This document shows, one piece after another, positions 1 through 7,480 of a stretch of DNA of 64,000 nt (positions within the stretch are counted from its first letter, which is position 1; each line of letters opens with the position of its first letter). The notes below the pieces were generated by a model. That model saw only the letters and a program-made list of their open reading frames with translations. It made no database searches and was not told the origin of the DNA. Where the stretch lies: assembly GCA_017996175.1 (NCBI GenBank), contig JAGOHK010000001.1:108666-172665 (forward strand), read 5' to 3'. Origin of the DNA: Leptospiraceae bacterium. Its GTDB lineage: Bacteria; Spirochaetota; Leptospiria; Leptospirales; Leptospiraceae. The position numbers were made by a program, and so were the translations under genes.

Positions 1-18
1 TTGGAATCTGGATTAAAA

Positions 19-187
19 AAGAATACCACCGATGAACACCGATAAAAGAACGATTGTTTTTATTATGGTCATGGGGGTTGAATAATATGGAATTAAACGA
101 CGCACGTTAAGAAACGCAAAAGAATATACTTAATCTAATGGACATCGCTTTGTTATCGGTGCTCTCGGTGTTCATCGGTGGTAATCT
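19..187. repeat. Inverted repeat with ACCACCGATGAACACCGA arms
   Basis: The left arm (about 20-45) reads ACCACCGATGAACACCGA followed by TAA. The right arm (about 152-187) is its reverse complement with one extra short unit (GAGCACCGA). About 105 bp of non-coding sequence lie between. The same core occurs near 19112-19193, so this is a dispersed element. A role as a miniature mobile element or transcript hairpin is inference. Confidence 0.7.
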
Positions 188-236
188 TAATAATAACCAA
201 TAAAATCAGGGTTTTTTGAGGTGTGTGGGTAATAAA

Positions 237-258
237 AAACCCGCTCGAAAGCGGGTTT
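237..258 (-). terminator. Intrinsic terminator of the mini-histone-like gene
   Basis: A perfect 9-bp stem (AAACCCGCT / AGCGGGTTT) closes on a CGAA loop. Read on the minus strand it is followed by a T-rich run. It lies about 40 bp downstream of the minus-strand gene ending at 301. Confidence 0.8.
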
Positions 259-300
259 AGTTTTAAAAAAAATTGATCTATTTTTTTTAAAGAAGTTTCA

Positions 301-375
301 TTACTTCTTTTTTGCAGCAGGTTTCTTTTTTGCAGCAGGTTTTTTCTTAGCAGCAGCTTTCTTTTTTGCAACCAT
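301..375 (-). CDS. 24-residue Lys/Ala-rich histone H1-like mini-protein
   Basis: This short minus-strand frame starts at ATG 375, seven bases after a GGAGGC ribosome site (383-388), and stops at 301. After Met-Val-Ala it consists almost wholly of AAKKK and PAAKKK units: three PAAKKK-like blocks plus a leading KKKAAAKKK. This is the composition of H1-like DNA-binding tails, which bind nucleic acid through charge. A strong terminator follows at 237-258, so it is a self-contained monocistronic unit. An in-frame ATG lies five codons upstream (390) but would put the ribosome site inside the gene. DNA or RNA binding is inference; the frame itself, with ribosome site and terminator, is well supported. 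Confidence 0.7.
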   Translation of the reverse strand: MVAKKKAAAKKKPAAKKKPAAKKK

Positions 376-1299
376 TGATGTAGCCTCCATTTAGGATTTT
401 GGTCTTTTTTTATTTTTTTCTAAATCCGACCAATAGATGTTAGTGACATAATTAATACGGCTATGAAATTATGTAAAGTATTTTTTTATTTTTTACAAAA
501 TATTTTTTACTTCTGTAAAGAATATCGCAACAAACTACAAAATCCATTAATACTAATTATGAAATTTATTTCATAGAAGCATATAAAAAATAATTTTCAA
601 CAAAAAAATATTTTTAGAGCGATAAATCATGTTTATTCCCTCGAATATACATCTACTGAGAGCTATTTTTGTTTTTTAAAATCCAAAATTATATCACACG
701 TTGCTTTTTTTAATGTGAAGAAATAAAAATTGAGAGTGAATCAAGAAAATAAAAGTTTGAATCAGAGAAAAACTGGCTACATACTTCAAAAAAAGTATTA
801 AAAAAATATTTTCGTAGAGTACAAATCATAAATTTAATCTAACTTACAAAGAATTTCTTTTTAAAAAACTTTTATAGACAAAACTTTATTAGAGTTGTTG
901 AAAGATTCGAGAATAAATAGACTTCGCGCGCGTGAGATGCGAGTAAAATCATTCTATCTATTTTATTTTTCATCAAATCTATTGTATCGTTGCCTAATTT
1001 GTTGTAAAAAAGATACAATACAAAATAAAAATCAATCTTTACGACGAGTTGAAAGCAAAAAATCATTCTAACAATCAATTTGTATGAATCAAAAATAGAT
1101 TTAGATGGTACTAAAATGATATTTTATTGTTGAACGATTGAATTTTACTATTTTCATTCTCGATTTATCATTTCGCTCTACTAAAAATCTTTTTTAAATC
1201 AGAAAAGTTTTATTATGTATAGAAATTTCTTCAATTAACAAACAGGAAAAAAATAAAATGAATTACTGAGCAAACCAATTTGAACCAATAAAATAAAGG
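376..1299. other. Long AT-rich intergenic region
   Basis: About 920 bp with long A and T runs and no convincing gene. A 68-codon minus-strand frame at 872-1078 has no ribosome site, no family resemblance and biased low-complexity composition, and was not called. The promoter of the 301-375 gene must lie at the start of this stretch. No clear -10/-35 pair was picked out. Confidence 0.5.
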
Positions 1300-2745
1300 T
1301 TAAAAACTATGATTCAAATTCATAAAAAACTGTTTGTCTTCGCGAGATACTGCGTAGTCGAGAGAAATTACAGTCGATTGATTCCAAATAATTCGAAAAA
1401 GAATTCCACGCGAATATTTATAACCTTGTGTGTTGATAGAATAAATAGAATCCCAAACTCTACCAAGTGCAAACGAAGGTCCAATTTGAAATGTAAAGTA
1501 TTCATCACCCAATCTTAAAGATGCAAACCTATATCTAGCTTCTATATTTCCAAATCCCATTATATTTCCTACAAATCTATCTTGTTTGTATCCATGAAGA
1601 GTCGATCCACCTCCTAATCCATAGATTGGAGTGTCAATGCTCCAGATATGTCGGTATTCATAGAAGGGGATAGTTCCTGTTACACGCGTGAAAGCAACTC
1701 TTCCAGCTAAAATAAACTCTGAAAATACTTTTGGTAGAAGAAGATAGAAAAATTTTCCTTGCATGAATCCTCTTTGAAAATCAAAATCCGATCCCCAAGC
1801 TCTCGACGACTTTATAAAATTGATTTCCGCAAAAATTCCTTTGCGTGGATTCGGTTCAAAGTCTCTTGAATCGTACGCAATTCCTGTTTTAAGATAATTT
1901 GTATATCCACCAGCGTAACCATTTATCTTTTCTGCTTCTTTATCTTCTGTAAGTTTTGTTTTTGCATTGGGTGTAGGAAGAATTACATTGATAAAAGAAA
2001 AATCTGTTTCTCCAAAGTACGGATCTTTTGCTTTCGTAATTTTTCCATCATAAGCTCTCACAATCATTCGTGAAACATCAGCTCCTAAAGCAAAACGAAA
2101 CGCTCCCCAAAAAGTTCTATCTACATTCAAAGTAAAACCAGAATTTTCCGCATCGTATTCATTGTATCTTTGATCGGTAACGTAATCACTTCCAATTGCA
2201 GATCGATTTGGTCTTCGATAAGAAAGTGCTTCTTCTCGTTTATCAAATTCTGCATTCGTAATAAGTGGTTGTGAAACATCATTTCTAGGATGATATGAAA
2301 GTGGTTTCAAAGTTGATTCACCCACTCCAAAGTACTGCCCCCGCAAATTTCTATCGTAAAAACCGTATAAATTGATTCTATAAGGTGTATCTCGAAAGAA
2401 AGGAAGATCTATGCCCGCTCCATAGTATTTCGCTCCTACAGAGGATTGGTAATAATCTACAGAGACTCTATATACATAAGGAGAATACGCGAAAAGTGGA
2501 TTCGATTTTTTTCCGTTTTCAATGTAGTATCCGCTGCCCCCATACCAAATTCCAGTCACTGGATCGGAGCTAATCGAAGGAAGCCCTGTGATAAATGAGC
2601 CTTCGCGTTTTGATTTTAATTCTTCTTCTTCCATCTTTCTAGATTCATCTAAGTGAAATGGTAATTTCTTTTTTGTATCAGGATGAATTTCTTCTGCATA
2701 AGAAGAAACAATACAAAATAGAAAAAGGAGGACTGCGTAAACCAC
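1300..2745 (-). CDS. Omp85/BamA-TamA-like outer-membrane beta-barrel protein
   Basis: The 481-residue product begins with a signal peptide (VLLFLFCIVSSYAEE) and ends in Phe (NLNHSF), as expected of an outer-membrane barrel. Near residue 385 it has GGGSTLHGYKQDRFVG followed by GNIEARYRF. This resembles the conserved barrel motif of the Omp85 surface-antigen family (RGY...R..G). There is no room for POTRA domains, so it is a barrel-only member. Alternating Tyr/Phe-rich strands fill the rest. The start is a GTG directly after an in-frame stop, with no good ribosome site; a small inverted repeat (CAGATTA...TAATCTG, 2745-2763) overlaps it. The gene is alone on its strand. Substrate or export role is unknown. 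Confidence 0.75.
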   Translation of the reverse strand: MVYAVLLFLFCIVSSYAEEIHPDTKKKLPFHLDESRKMEEEELKSKREGSFITGLPSISSDPVTGIWYGGSGYYIENGKKSNPLFAYSPYVYRVSVDYYQSSVGAKYYGAGIDLPFFRDTPYRINLYGFYDRNLRGQYFGVGESTLKPLSYHPRNDVSQPLITNAEFDKREEALSYRRPNRSAIGSDYVTDQRYNEYDAENSGFTLNVDRTFWGAFRFALGADVSRMIVRAYDGKITKAKDPYFGETDFSFINVILPTPNAKTKLTEDKEAEKINGYAGGYTNYLKTGIAYDSRDFEPNPRKGIFAEINFIKSSRAWGSDFDFQRGFMQGKFFYLLLPKVFSEFILAGRVAFTRVTGTIPFYEYRHIWSIDTPIYGLGGGSTLHGYKQDRFVGNIMGFGNIEARYRFASLRLGDEYFTFQIGPSFALGRVWDSIYSINTQGYKYSRGILFRIIWNQSTVISLDYAVSREDKQFFMNLNHSF

Positions 2746-2928
2746 AGATTACAAATTAATCTGTAGCATATTTTTCAAAAGCGATTTTCTAATCGTCGGG
2801 TTGCTTCGTACTAGTAGAGACACGCTGTCGCTGTTTGAAACCTGTCTTTACTCGTACTAAGTCTCACCAGTAAGAAGAGGCAATTTTCATTTGACCAAGA
2901 AATTATTAAACGAAACGATGGACTAATT

Positions 2929-3606
2929 ATGATTTTCCGCAGATTTTATTGGTTCATTTTATTTTTGCTAATTTCCTGTTCTTATGCAGATGAACGACTT
3001 AGTTTTAAATATTTTGCAAAGTATAGACCAAAAGATTCTTTTCAGATAAATGAAACAATTGCAATTACACCCTTTCAAGATTTGAGGGGAAATAAAATCA
3101 AGGAAAATTCAAACTATAACTTATTACCATTAGTTTTGTGGACAAATTTTGAAACTGACAGACCAGAACACAGCTTTCTGGTTTTGATATTTCGCCCAAG
3201 AGAAGATATTCCAAAGGCAATTCAAGAAGAATTTCAATCACGCGGTATTTTTAAAGATATTTTAATGACAGAAAGAAAAAATCCTGTCAAATCGGAATAT
3301 TATATCGAGGGTAAAATTATTTCTACAAATAGGAAGGGTAAGCGATTCAGTTATGGTCTCAGCTTTCTTTCTATATATGCTTTTGGGCTAGGATTACCCA
3401 AAAGATTATCCGTTGATGAAATAAGTATTGAACTTATTTTAATAGAATCAAAAACTAAACGTCACTTACTAAAGAAAGAATATAAAAAAAATACTGAGTA
3501 TTCGTATACATTGGAAAAAAGTTACAATATAATGGCAAATGAGTTAATTCCCGAAATTGTAGAGGAATGTATAACTGTAATTAAAAATGCAAAAGGGCTA
3601 AAATGA
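2929..3606 (+). CDS. Putative lipoprotein, ITPFxDxR paralogue 1
   Basis: 225 residues with a hydrophobic N-terminus ending in LLISC, a lipobox, so probably a lipoprotein. The mature part has the string AITPFQDLRG near residue 47, LLPLVLWTNFE a little later, and a central helix-forming stretch. The next gene has the same motifs in the same order (AITPLVDRR, FIPLVLWETNE), so the two are diverged paralogues. Its stop overlaps the next start by four bases, indicating a two-gene operon. The xITPFxDxR layout is reminiscent of small periplasmic lipoproteins that support envelope complexes, but I cannot assign a family. Function unknown. Confidence 0.7.
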   Translation: MIFRRFYWFILFLLISCSYADERLSFKYFAKYRPKDSFQINETIAITPFQDLRGNKIKENSNYNLLPLVLWTNFETDRPEHSFLVLIFRPREDIPKAIQEEFQSRGIFKDILMTERKNPVKSEYYIEGKIISTNRKGKRFSYGLSFLSIYAFGLGLPKRLSVDEISIELILIESKTKRHLLKKEYKKNTEYSYTLEKSYNIMANELIPEIVEECITVIKNAKGLK

Positions 3607-4301
3607 AGATTTTACTTCTCCAAGTTATATTGTTATTTGTTCATTGCCAGACTAATCTTAAATCAAATGATTCCTTTCCAATACAAAAAAACATTGCTAA
3701 TCTGAAAACTGACAAAAACTTGATAAAAAAAAATGAGGTAATAGCTATTACCCCACTAGTTGATAGGAGAACCGAAATATTTATCGATGGGGCGTTAATT
3801 TTTATTCCTCTTGTTCTATGGGAAACTAATGAATATGACTCCCATGGAGAGAGTGGTGTTTTTCAAATAACAAAAGACTATACCTATGCAATTCATGATG
3901 AATTAAATTCCTATCCATTTTTCTCTGAAATCTACATAACTGAAAAGAATGATTTTAAAGATGCAAATTATATAGTGAAAGGAGAAATCTATTCAACCAA
4001 ACAGAAAATAACCGAAACTCTATTTGGAATGAGTTTATTAGGCATTTTTCCTAGGTTGTTAGGAATTCCATTTAAATATACAGTGATCGAACTTGAAATG
4101 AAATTGGAATTTATTAATGCTAAAAATAATAAAATTCTATTTTCCAAAAAATACAAAAGAATTCGAACAAAGTTAATTTCTGTTTACATGACTCGTATTA
4201 AAAACCTACCGGAAGCAAAGACTTCGTTACAACCTTATCAGGAAATTATTTCCGAATTCGTAGAAGATTCTCTAAAAACAATCGGATATTTAGAAAAGTA
4301 A
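3603..4301 (+). CDS. Putative lipoprotein, ITPFxDxR paralogue 2
   Basis: 232 residues. A short signal sequence ends in the lipobox-like LFVHC (residues 11-15), so the protein is probably lipidated. It shares AITPLVDRR, LVLWETNE, a YAIHDELNS segment matching the first paralogue's KAIQEEFQS, a central YIVKGEI motif (first copy YYIEGKI), and a C-terminal EFVEDSLKTI helix with the upstream gene. The ATGA overlap implies translational coupling. Tandem duplication of one ancestral lipoprotein gene is the simplest reading. No enzyme motif is visible; an envelope role is inference. Confidence 0.7.
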   Translation: MKILLLQVILLFVHCQTNLKSNDSFPIQKNIANLKTDKNLIKKNEVIAITPLVDRRTEIFIDGALIFIPLVLWETNEYDSHGESGVFQITKDYTYAIHDELNSYPFFSEIYITEKNDFKDANYIVKGEIYSTKQKITETLFGMSLLGIFPRLLGIPFKYTVIELEMKLEFINAKNNKILFSKKYKRIRTKLISVYMTRIKNLPEAKTSLQPYQEIISEFVEDSLKTIGYLEK

Positions 4302-4413
4302 TTTATTGACTCCTAAAAAACTACTTGCCCTCTGAGAAAGAGAACAAAAGATTTTTTAAAATAACCTGAATTCGATGTTAGGAATTAGAATGATTTATTA
4401 AGCACGCCAAAGT

Positions 4414-4485
4414 GTCATTCCCGAAATTTTCTGTCGGGAATCTCAATTTATAGAGAGATCCCCGACAGAAAATTTCGGGGATGAC
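4414..4485. repeat. 31-bp imperfect inverted repeat (long hairpin element)
   Basis: The left arm 4414-4444 and right arm 4455-4485 pair over 31 bp with only two wobble-type mismatches, around a 10-base loop. Each arm carries a smaller palindrome (CCCGAAATTTTCTGTCGGG). It lies between the lipoprotein operon and the ankyrin gene. It could act as a terminator or be a REP-like mobile element; no T-run follows. Confidence 0.8.
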
Positions 4486-4539
4486 AAGAGGGTTAATCCT
4501 TACACCGAGTTCACGTTAAATAACATTTAGAGGATTACT

Positions 4540-5040
4540 ATGTTTCTAATTTTTCGTTTATCGCTTATTCTAGTACTTTCAATGGGAATTTTTGCGCAAG
4601 AGACAGCAGAAGATACTGCTGATGATTTAATTGAAGCTTGTTTGAAAGGGGATATTAAATCAGTGAAACATCATTTAAAAAATGGGGCAAAAGTAAACGC
4701 GACAACAGGATCTGGAAAAACGCCGAATCGCACTGCAATCATGTGGGCGGCATCGCGTGGCAAAAAAGAAATCGTGCGTCTTCTAATAGAGAGTGGAGCA
4801 GAAATTAATTCTAAAGACGATTGGAAAGGTAATATGACAAGACCAGAAGGAACAGAAGGTTGGACACCGCTTATCTTTGCCGCCGACTCCGATCACGAAG
4901 AAGTAGTAGAAATCCTAGTTGAAAACGGAGCAGATGTAAATATAAAAACGAAATCCGGGGTAACAGCCCTTAGCCTAGCAAAACTCTGGCGAAATGATGA
5001 AATGATTAAAATTCTAAAACGAGCAGGTGCTAAAGAATAA
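4540..5040 (+). CDS. Secreted ankyrin-repeat protein
   Basis: 166 residues with a signal peptide (LSLILVLSMGIFAQE, cleavage after about residue 19). Three to four ankyrin repeats follow: DLIEACLKGDIKSVKHHLKNGAKVN, then TAIMWAASRGKKEIVRLLIES, TPLIFAADSDHEEVVEILVENG and a capping TALSLAKLWRNDEMI. The repeats fit the consensus TPLxxAAxxGxxxxVxxLLxxGAxxN. Such proteins are protein-binding scaffolds; here probably periplasmic. It has its own ribosome site (AGAGGA) and stands alone, converging on the TPR gene at 5058. Confidence 0.85.
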   Translation: MFLIFRLSLILVLSMGIFAQETAEDTADDLIEACLKGDIKSVKHHLKNGAKVNATTGSGKTPNRTAIMWAASRGKKEIVRLLIESGAEINSKDDWKGNMTRPEGTEGWTPLIFAADSDHEEVVEILVENGADVNIKTKSGVTALSLAKLWRNDEMIKILKRAGAKE

Positions 5041-5057
5041 TGCATTAAGTTTTACAC

Positions 5058-6422
5058 TTACCAGAGTGCTTCTTTTAAACCTCGTTCCAATTCTTCTGTG
5101 TCTTTGATCGTTCTGTCTTGTTGGTGGCGAGACCGTTTATGATTTTTACTTTCTCCAGAACGCTTCTGAACACGTTCCATTTCTTTTTTAAGGCGTTTTT
5201 GTTCTTCTGGAGTTAGAACAGGTTTTGGACTCCCACCCTCATCTGCCGGCAAATAGCCATTGTCCCCAGCCTGATCATTTTTATCTTCTCCAGAATCATC
5301 CCCTTGACCTGAATCTTTTCCGTCTTTACCAGATTTATCTTTGTCTTTAGAATCCTTTCCATCTTTACCAGATTTGTCTTTATCCTTAGAATCTTTTCCA
5401 TCTTTGCCGGAATCATTTTTATCTTTAGAATCTTTTCCATCTTTGCCAGATTTATCTTTATCTTTAGAATCTTTTCCATCTTTGCCAGATTTATCTTTAT
5501 CTTTAGAATCTTTTCCATCTTTGCCAGATTTGTCTTTATCTTTAGAATCTTTTCCGTCTTTGCCGGATTCATTTTTATCTTTAGAATCCTTTCCATCTTT
5601 ACCAGATTTATCTTTGTCCTTAGAATCTTTTCCGTCTTTGCCAGAATCATTTTTATCCTTAGATTCCTTACCGTCTTTACCAGATTCATTTTTGTCTTTA
5701 GAATCTTTTCCGTCTTTACCGGATTCATTTTTGTCCTTAGAATCCTTACCGTCTTTGTCAGATTTGTCTTTATCCTTTGAATCTTTTTTGTCTTGCGGAT
5801 TATCTTGGTTATTCTCGGATTGATTCTTTTGGTCGTCTTTCTTTTCTCCTGAGTCAGATTCTTGGTTTTCCTTTTCTTCTGACTGGTTATTTTGATTTTG
5901 ACAGCCATTTTCCTTTAGCTCATCTAACTTAGAAATTTCTGATTCGATAAATTTTGCATTATCTAAAGATGGTTTTCGATAATCTCCTGCATTTTGCAAA
6001 GAGGCAGTTTCTTTAAATCGGTTTACAGCCTGCTCCCACAAAACTTTTGCTCGCTCCGTATTACATGTCTCGGGGTTTACTTCTTTTTTGCCCCAAAAGT
6101 AAAGAGCCTGCCCATCATTGTAAAGTGCTTCTTTGAATTCTGGATTTGCTTCGATTGCCTCTTGGAATTTTTCATGGGCTGCCGGCAAATCATCTTCTTG
6201 GAGTAATGCATTTCCAATATTATAAGTAGGAATATAAGATTTATAAGAATAAGAAATACTTTTATGAAAAGATGTTTTTGAATCTTCTAACTTTGTTTCA
6301 TTAAATTCTTTAATTCCCTCTTCGTTGTGTTTATAGGCTTTGTAGTATTCGCAATTTATAATTAAAAAAAATAGAACACAACTAGATAAAAATTTCTTTT
6401 GAAATAAATGAATGAAATGCAT
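5058..6422 (-). CDS. batC: BatC-like TPR lipoprotein with Lys/Asp/Ser repeat domain
   Basis: 454 residues. Residues 1-24 form a lipoprotein signal (LIINC, Cys24). Residues about 30-165 hold TPR units (SYIPTYNIGNALLQEDDLPAAHEKFQEAI, NPEFKEALYNDG). Residues 221-363 are eleven tandem 13-residue units of the type SGKDGKDSKDKDK. A basic/acidic tail ends in GLKEALW. TPR lipoproteins of this kind are BatC in Bacteroides and Leptospira aerotolerance loci, where they accompany BatA and BatB. Here it lies on the same strand 2.8 kb downstream of batB, separated by a plus-strand transporter and relics. Naming rests on the TPR architecture plus that context and is less sure than batA/batB. Confidence 0.65.
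   Translation of the reverse strand: MHFIHLFQKKFLSSCVLFFLIINCEYYKAYKHNEEGIKEFNETKLEDSKTSFHKSISYSYKSYIPTYNIGNALLQEDDLPAAHEKFQEAIEANPEFKEALYNDGQALYFWGKKEVNPETCNTERAKVLWEQAVNRFKETASLQNAGDYRKPSLDNAKFIESEISKLDELKENGCQNQNNQSEEKENQESDSGEKKDDQKNQSENNQDNPQDKKDSKDKDKSDKDGKDSKDKNESGKDGKDSKDKNESGKDGKESKDKNDSGKDGKDSKDKDKSGKDGKDSKDKNESGKDGKDSKDKDKSGKDGKDSKDKDKSGKDGKDSKDKDKSGKDGKDSKDKNDSGKDGKDSKDKDKSGKDGKDSKDKDKSGKDGKDSGQGDDSGEDKNDQAGDNGYLPADEGGSPKPVLTPEEQKRLKKEMERVQKRSGESKNHKRSRHQQDRTIKDTEELERGLKEALW
5334..5762 (-). repeat. Eleven tandem 39-bp repeats inside the TPR lipoprotein gene
   Basis: Eleven head-to-tail 39-bp units encode SGKDGKDSKDK followed by DK, NE or ND. Units differ mostly at synonymous third bases and at the last two residues. 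The array keeps both alternate frames open, producing large false frames on both strands. Such arrays commonly vary in copy number by slippage. Confidence 0.95.
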
Positions 6423-6478
6423 AATGTAAACCTACTTTCTCTCTCATTCTAATCAAGTATAATTCTTACGATTTTAAT

Positions 6479-6649
6479 TTACTTAGAGGACATTGTAGTA
6501 AAACCTTTTGGAATTTGAGACTTGTCTTTTATATAGAGGTCAGATTTATCATAGTACATTTGTGCCGCCCTGTCAGAAGGATTGAGTTTTAGAACTTCTT
6601 TAAATTGCCTCTTAGAATCCCGAAATTTATTCTTAAAAAATCCATAAAA
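6479..6649 (-). pseudogene. C-terminal relic, adenylate-cyclase-like tail
   Basis: A minus-strand stretch of 56 codons, open but without a start, reads KFRDSKRQFKEVLKLNPSD, then AAQMYYDKSDLYIKD, and ends GFTTMSSK. This looks like the tail found after class III adenylate/guanylate cyclase domains in spirochaetes (a TPR-like segment, a P-rich bend and a final G-TTM-SK). The frame is closed upstream by a stop at 6650. Only the last part of a gene survives, directly upstream of the TPR lipoprotein gene. The cyclase identity is from memory of the motif and is tentative. Confidence 0.5.
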
Positions 6650-6730
6650 CTAGTTAGTTCTAACCATAGACAAATCATTTTTTAAATGCGATAGTTGGAA
6701 TATATTCGTGAAAGACGAAAGGAGAAAAAT

Positions 6731-6802
6731 ATGAAAAGTACGAGTCAAAACTACGATCTCTGGAAAAAAGATTCCAATTTCACTTTAGAAGAGTCGATTT
6801 AA
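6731..6802 (+). CDS. Possible 23-residue leader peptide
   Basis: A 23-codon frame starts at an ATG preceded by a good ribosome site (AAAGGAG, six-base spacing) and ends 11 bases before the TTG start of the Gly/Cys-rich membrane protein. It could be a leader that couples translation to the next gene, or the broken front of that gene in another frame. No family was recognised. Confidence 0.3.
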   Translation: MKSTSQNYDLWKKDSNFTLEESI

Positions 6803-6813
6803 GAGAATATGTA

Positions 6814-7152
6814 TTGATTCCAAAACCACAATTTCCTAAATTTGCGAAGGTAGGTGTTCTTTCCTTTCTAAGTTTATTTGGTTTCGGATGCGGTTCGTAC
6901 GATCCAAGTGCTGGAAGTTTTTTCTTCATTTTTGCCTTAGTATTTGGATTTATCCAGTTAATGGGTTTACTATTCGCTGGTTCAGAAGAAGACCAAAGAG
7001 GACGAAGAAAAAATCAAAATCTCCACGCAGTAGGAGATACAGCGCATACTGCTGATTCACCGGAAGTAACCTCTCTGGATGTAGGCGGCGGAGACGCTGG
7101 AGGATGTGGGGGTGGTTGTGGCGGCTGCGGGGGATGTGGTGGTTGCGGATAA
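6814..7152 (+). CDS. Small membrane protein with Gly/Cys-rich tail
   Basis: 112 residues starting at a TTG with an AAGAG ribosome site about nine bases upstream. Residues 14-25 and 34-54 are hydrophobic (VGVLSFLSLFGFGCG and FFFIFALVFGFIQLMGLLFAG), giving one or two membrane segments. A polar linker leads to a tail of GGC and GGG triplets containing six Cys. FGFGCG could be a lipobox, in which case the protein would be a lipoprotein. Glycine/cysteine tails of this sort occur on diverse bacterial membrane proteins, with metal binding often proposed. The frame is open further upstream, so the true start is unsure. No domain name can be given. Confidence 0.6.
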   Translation: MIPKPQFPKFAKVGVLSFLSLFGFGCGSYDPSAGSFFFIFALVFGFIQLMGLLFAGSEEDQRGRRKNQNLHAVGDTAHTADSPEVTSLDVGGGDAGGCGGGCGGCGGCGGCG

Positions 7153-7175
7153 TCATTCTTATACGGTATGTATTT

Positions 7176-7331
7176 ATGAAAAAAATAGCTCTTGTGGAAA
7201 ACGAAGAAAAATACCGAAACATTTTGCGGGAGGAGCTTTCCTCCCAAAAGGAATGGGAACTTAGTTTTTATAATTCCGCAGAGGAATTTTGGCGAGAAAA
7301 TGTCAATCAAACGAACAAGAAACAAATATGA
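7176..7331 (+). pseudogene. Truncated response-regulator receiver relic
   Basis: The 51-codon frame starts MKKIALVENEEKYRNILREEL and continues to ELSFYNSAEEFW. This is the beta1-alpha1-beta2 part of a CheY-like receiver domain, with an acidic NEE pair in place of the usual DD. It then ends in a lysine-rich stretch and a stop. The phosphorylated Asp strand (beta3), the Lys strand and any output domain are missing. It is therefore a relic of a response-regulator gene. Confidence 0.6.
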
Positions 7332-7480
7332 ATTAACCTTTGAAATGAAAGTAAAATCATCAACACTAATTAATTTTTAAATACGATATGCAAAATAAGA
7401 AAAAAGTAGTTAGTTTTGACTATAGACATTTTTGATAAAATAATATATAGCTATAGAATAAAATAAGAACTGAGGAAATT

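Noticed and set aside
153..371. 72-codon minus-strand frame overlapping the mini-protein gene
   Set aside because: It is a frame-shifted reading of the AAKKK gene running through the terminator hairpin. The ribosome site fits the 301-375 frame instead.
872..1078. 68-codon minus-strand frame in the AT-rich gap
   Set aside because: No ribosome site, no domain, and composition typical of random AT-rich DNA.
5334..5762. CRISPR-like array
   Set aside because: Regular 39-bp spacing has no unique spacers and encodes a continuous protein. No cas gene or other CRISPR-type array was seen in the window.
5213..5908. Large alternative frames on both strands (minus 5213-5908, plus 5341-5823)
   Set aside because: They exist only because the 39-bp array has no stops in other frames. 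Their products are low-complexity echoes (KILKIK, SLPDLSLSLESFP), and the TPR lipoprotein frame explains the region.
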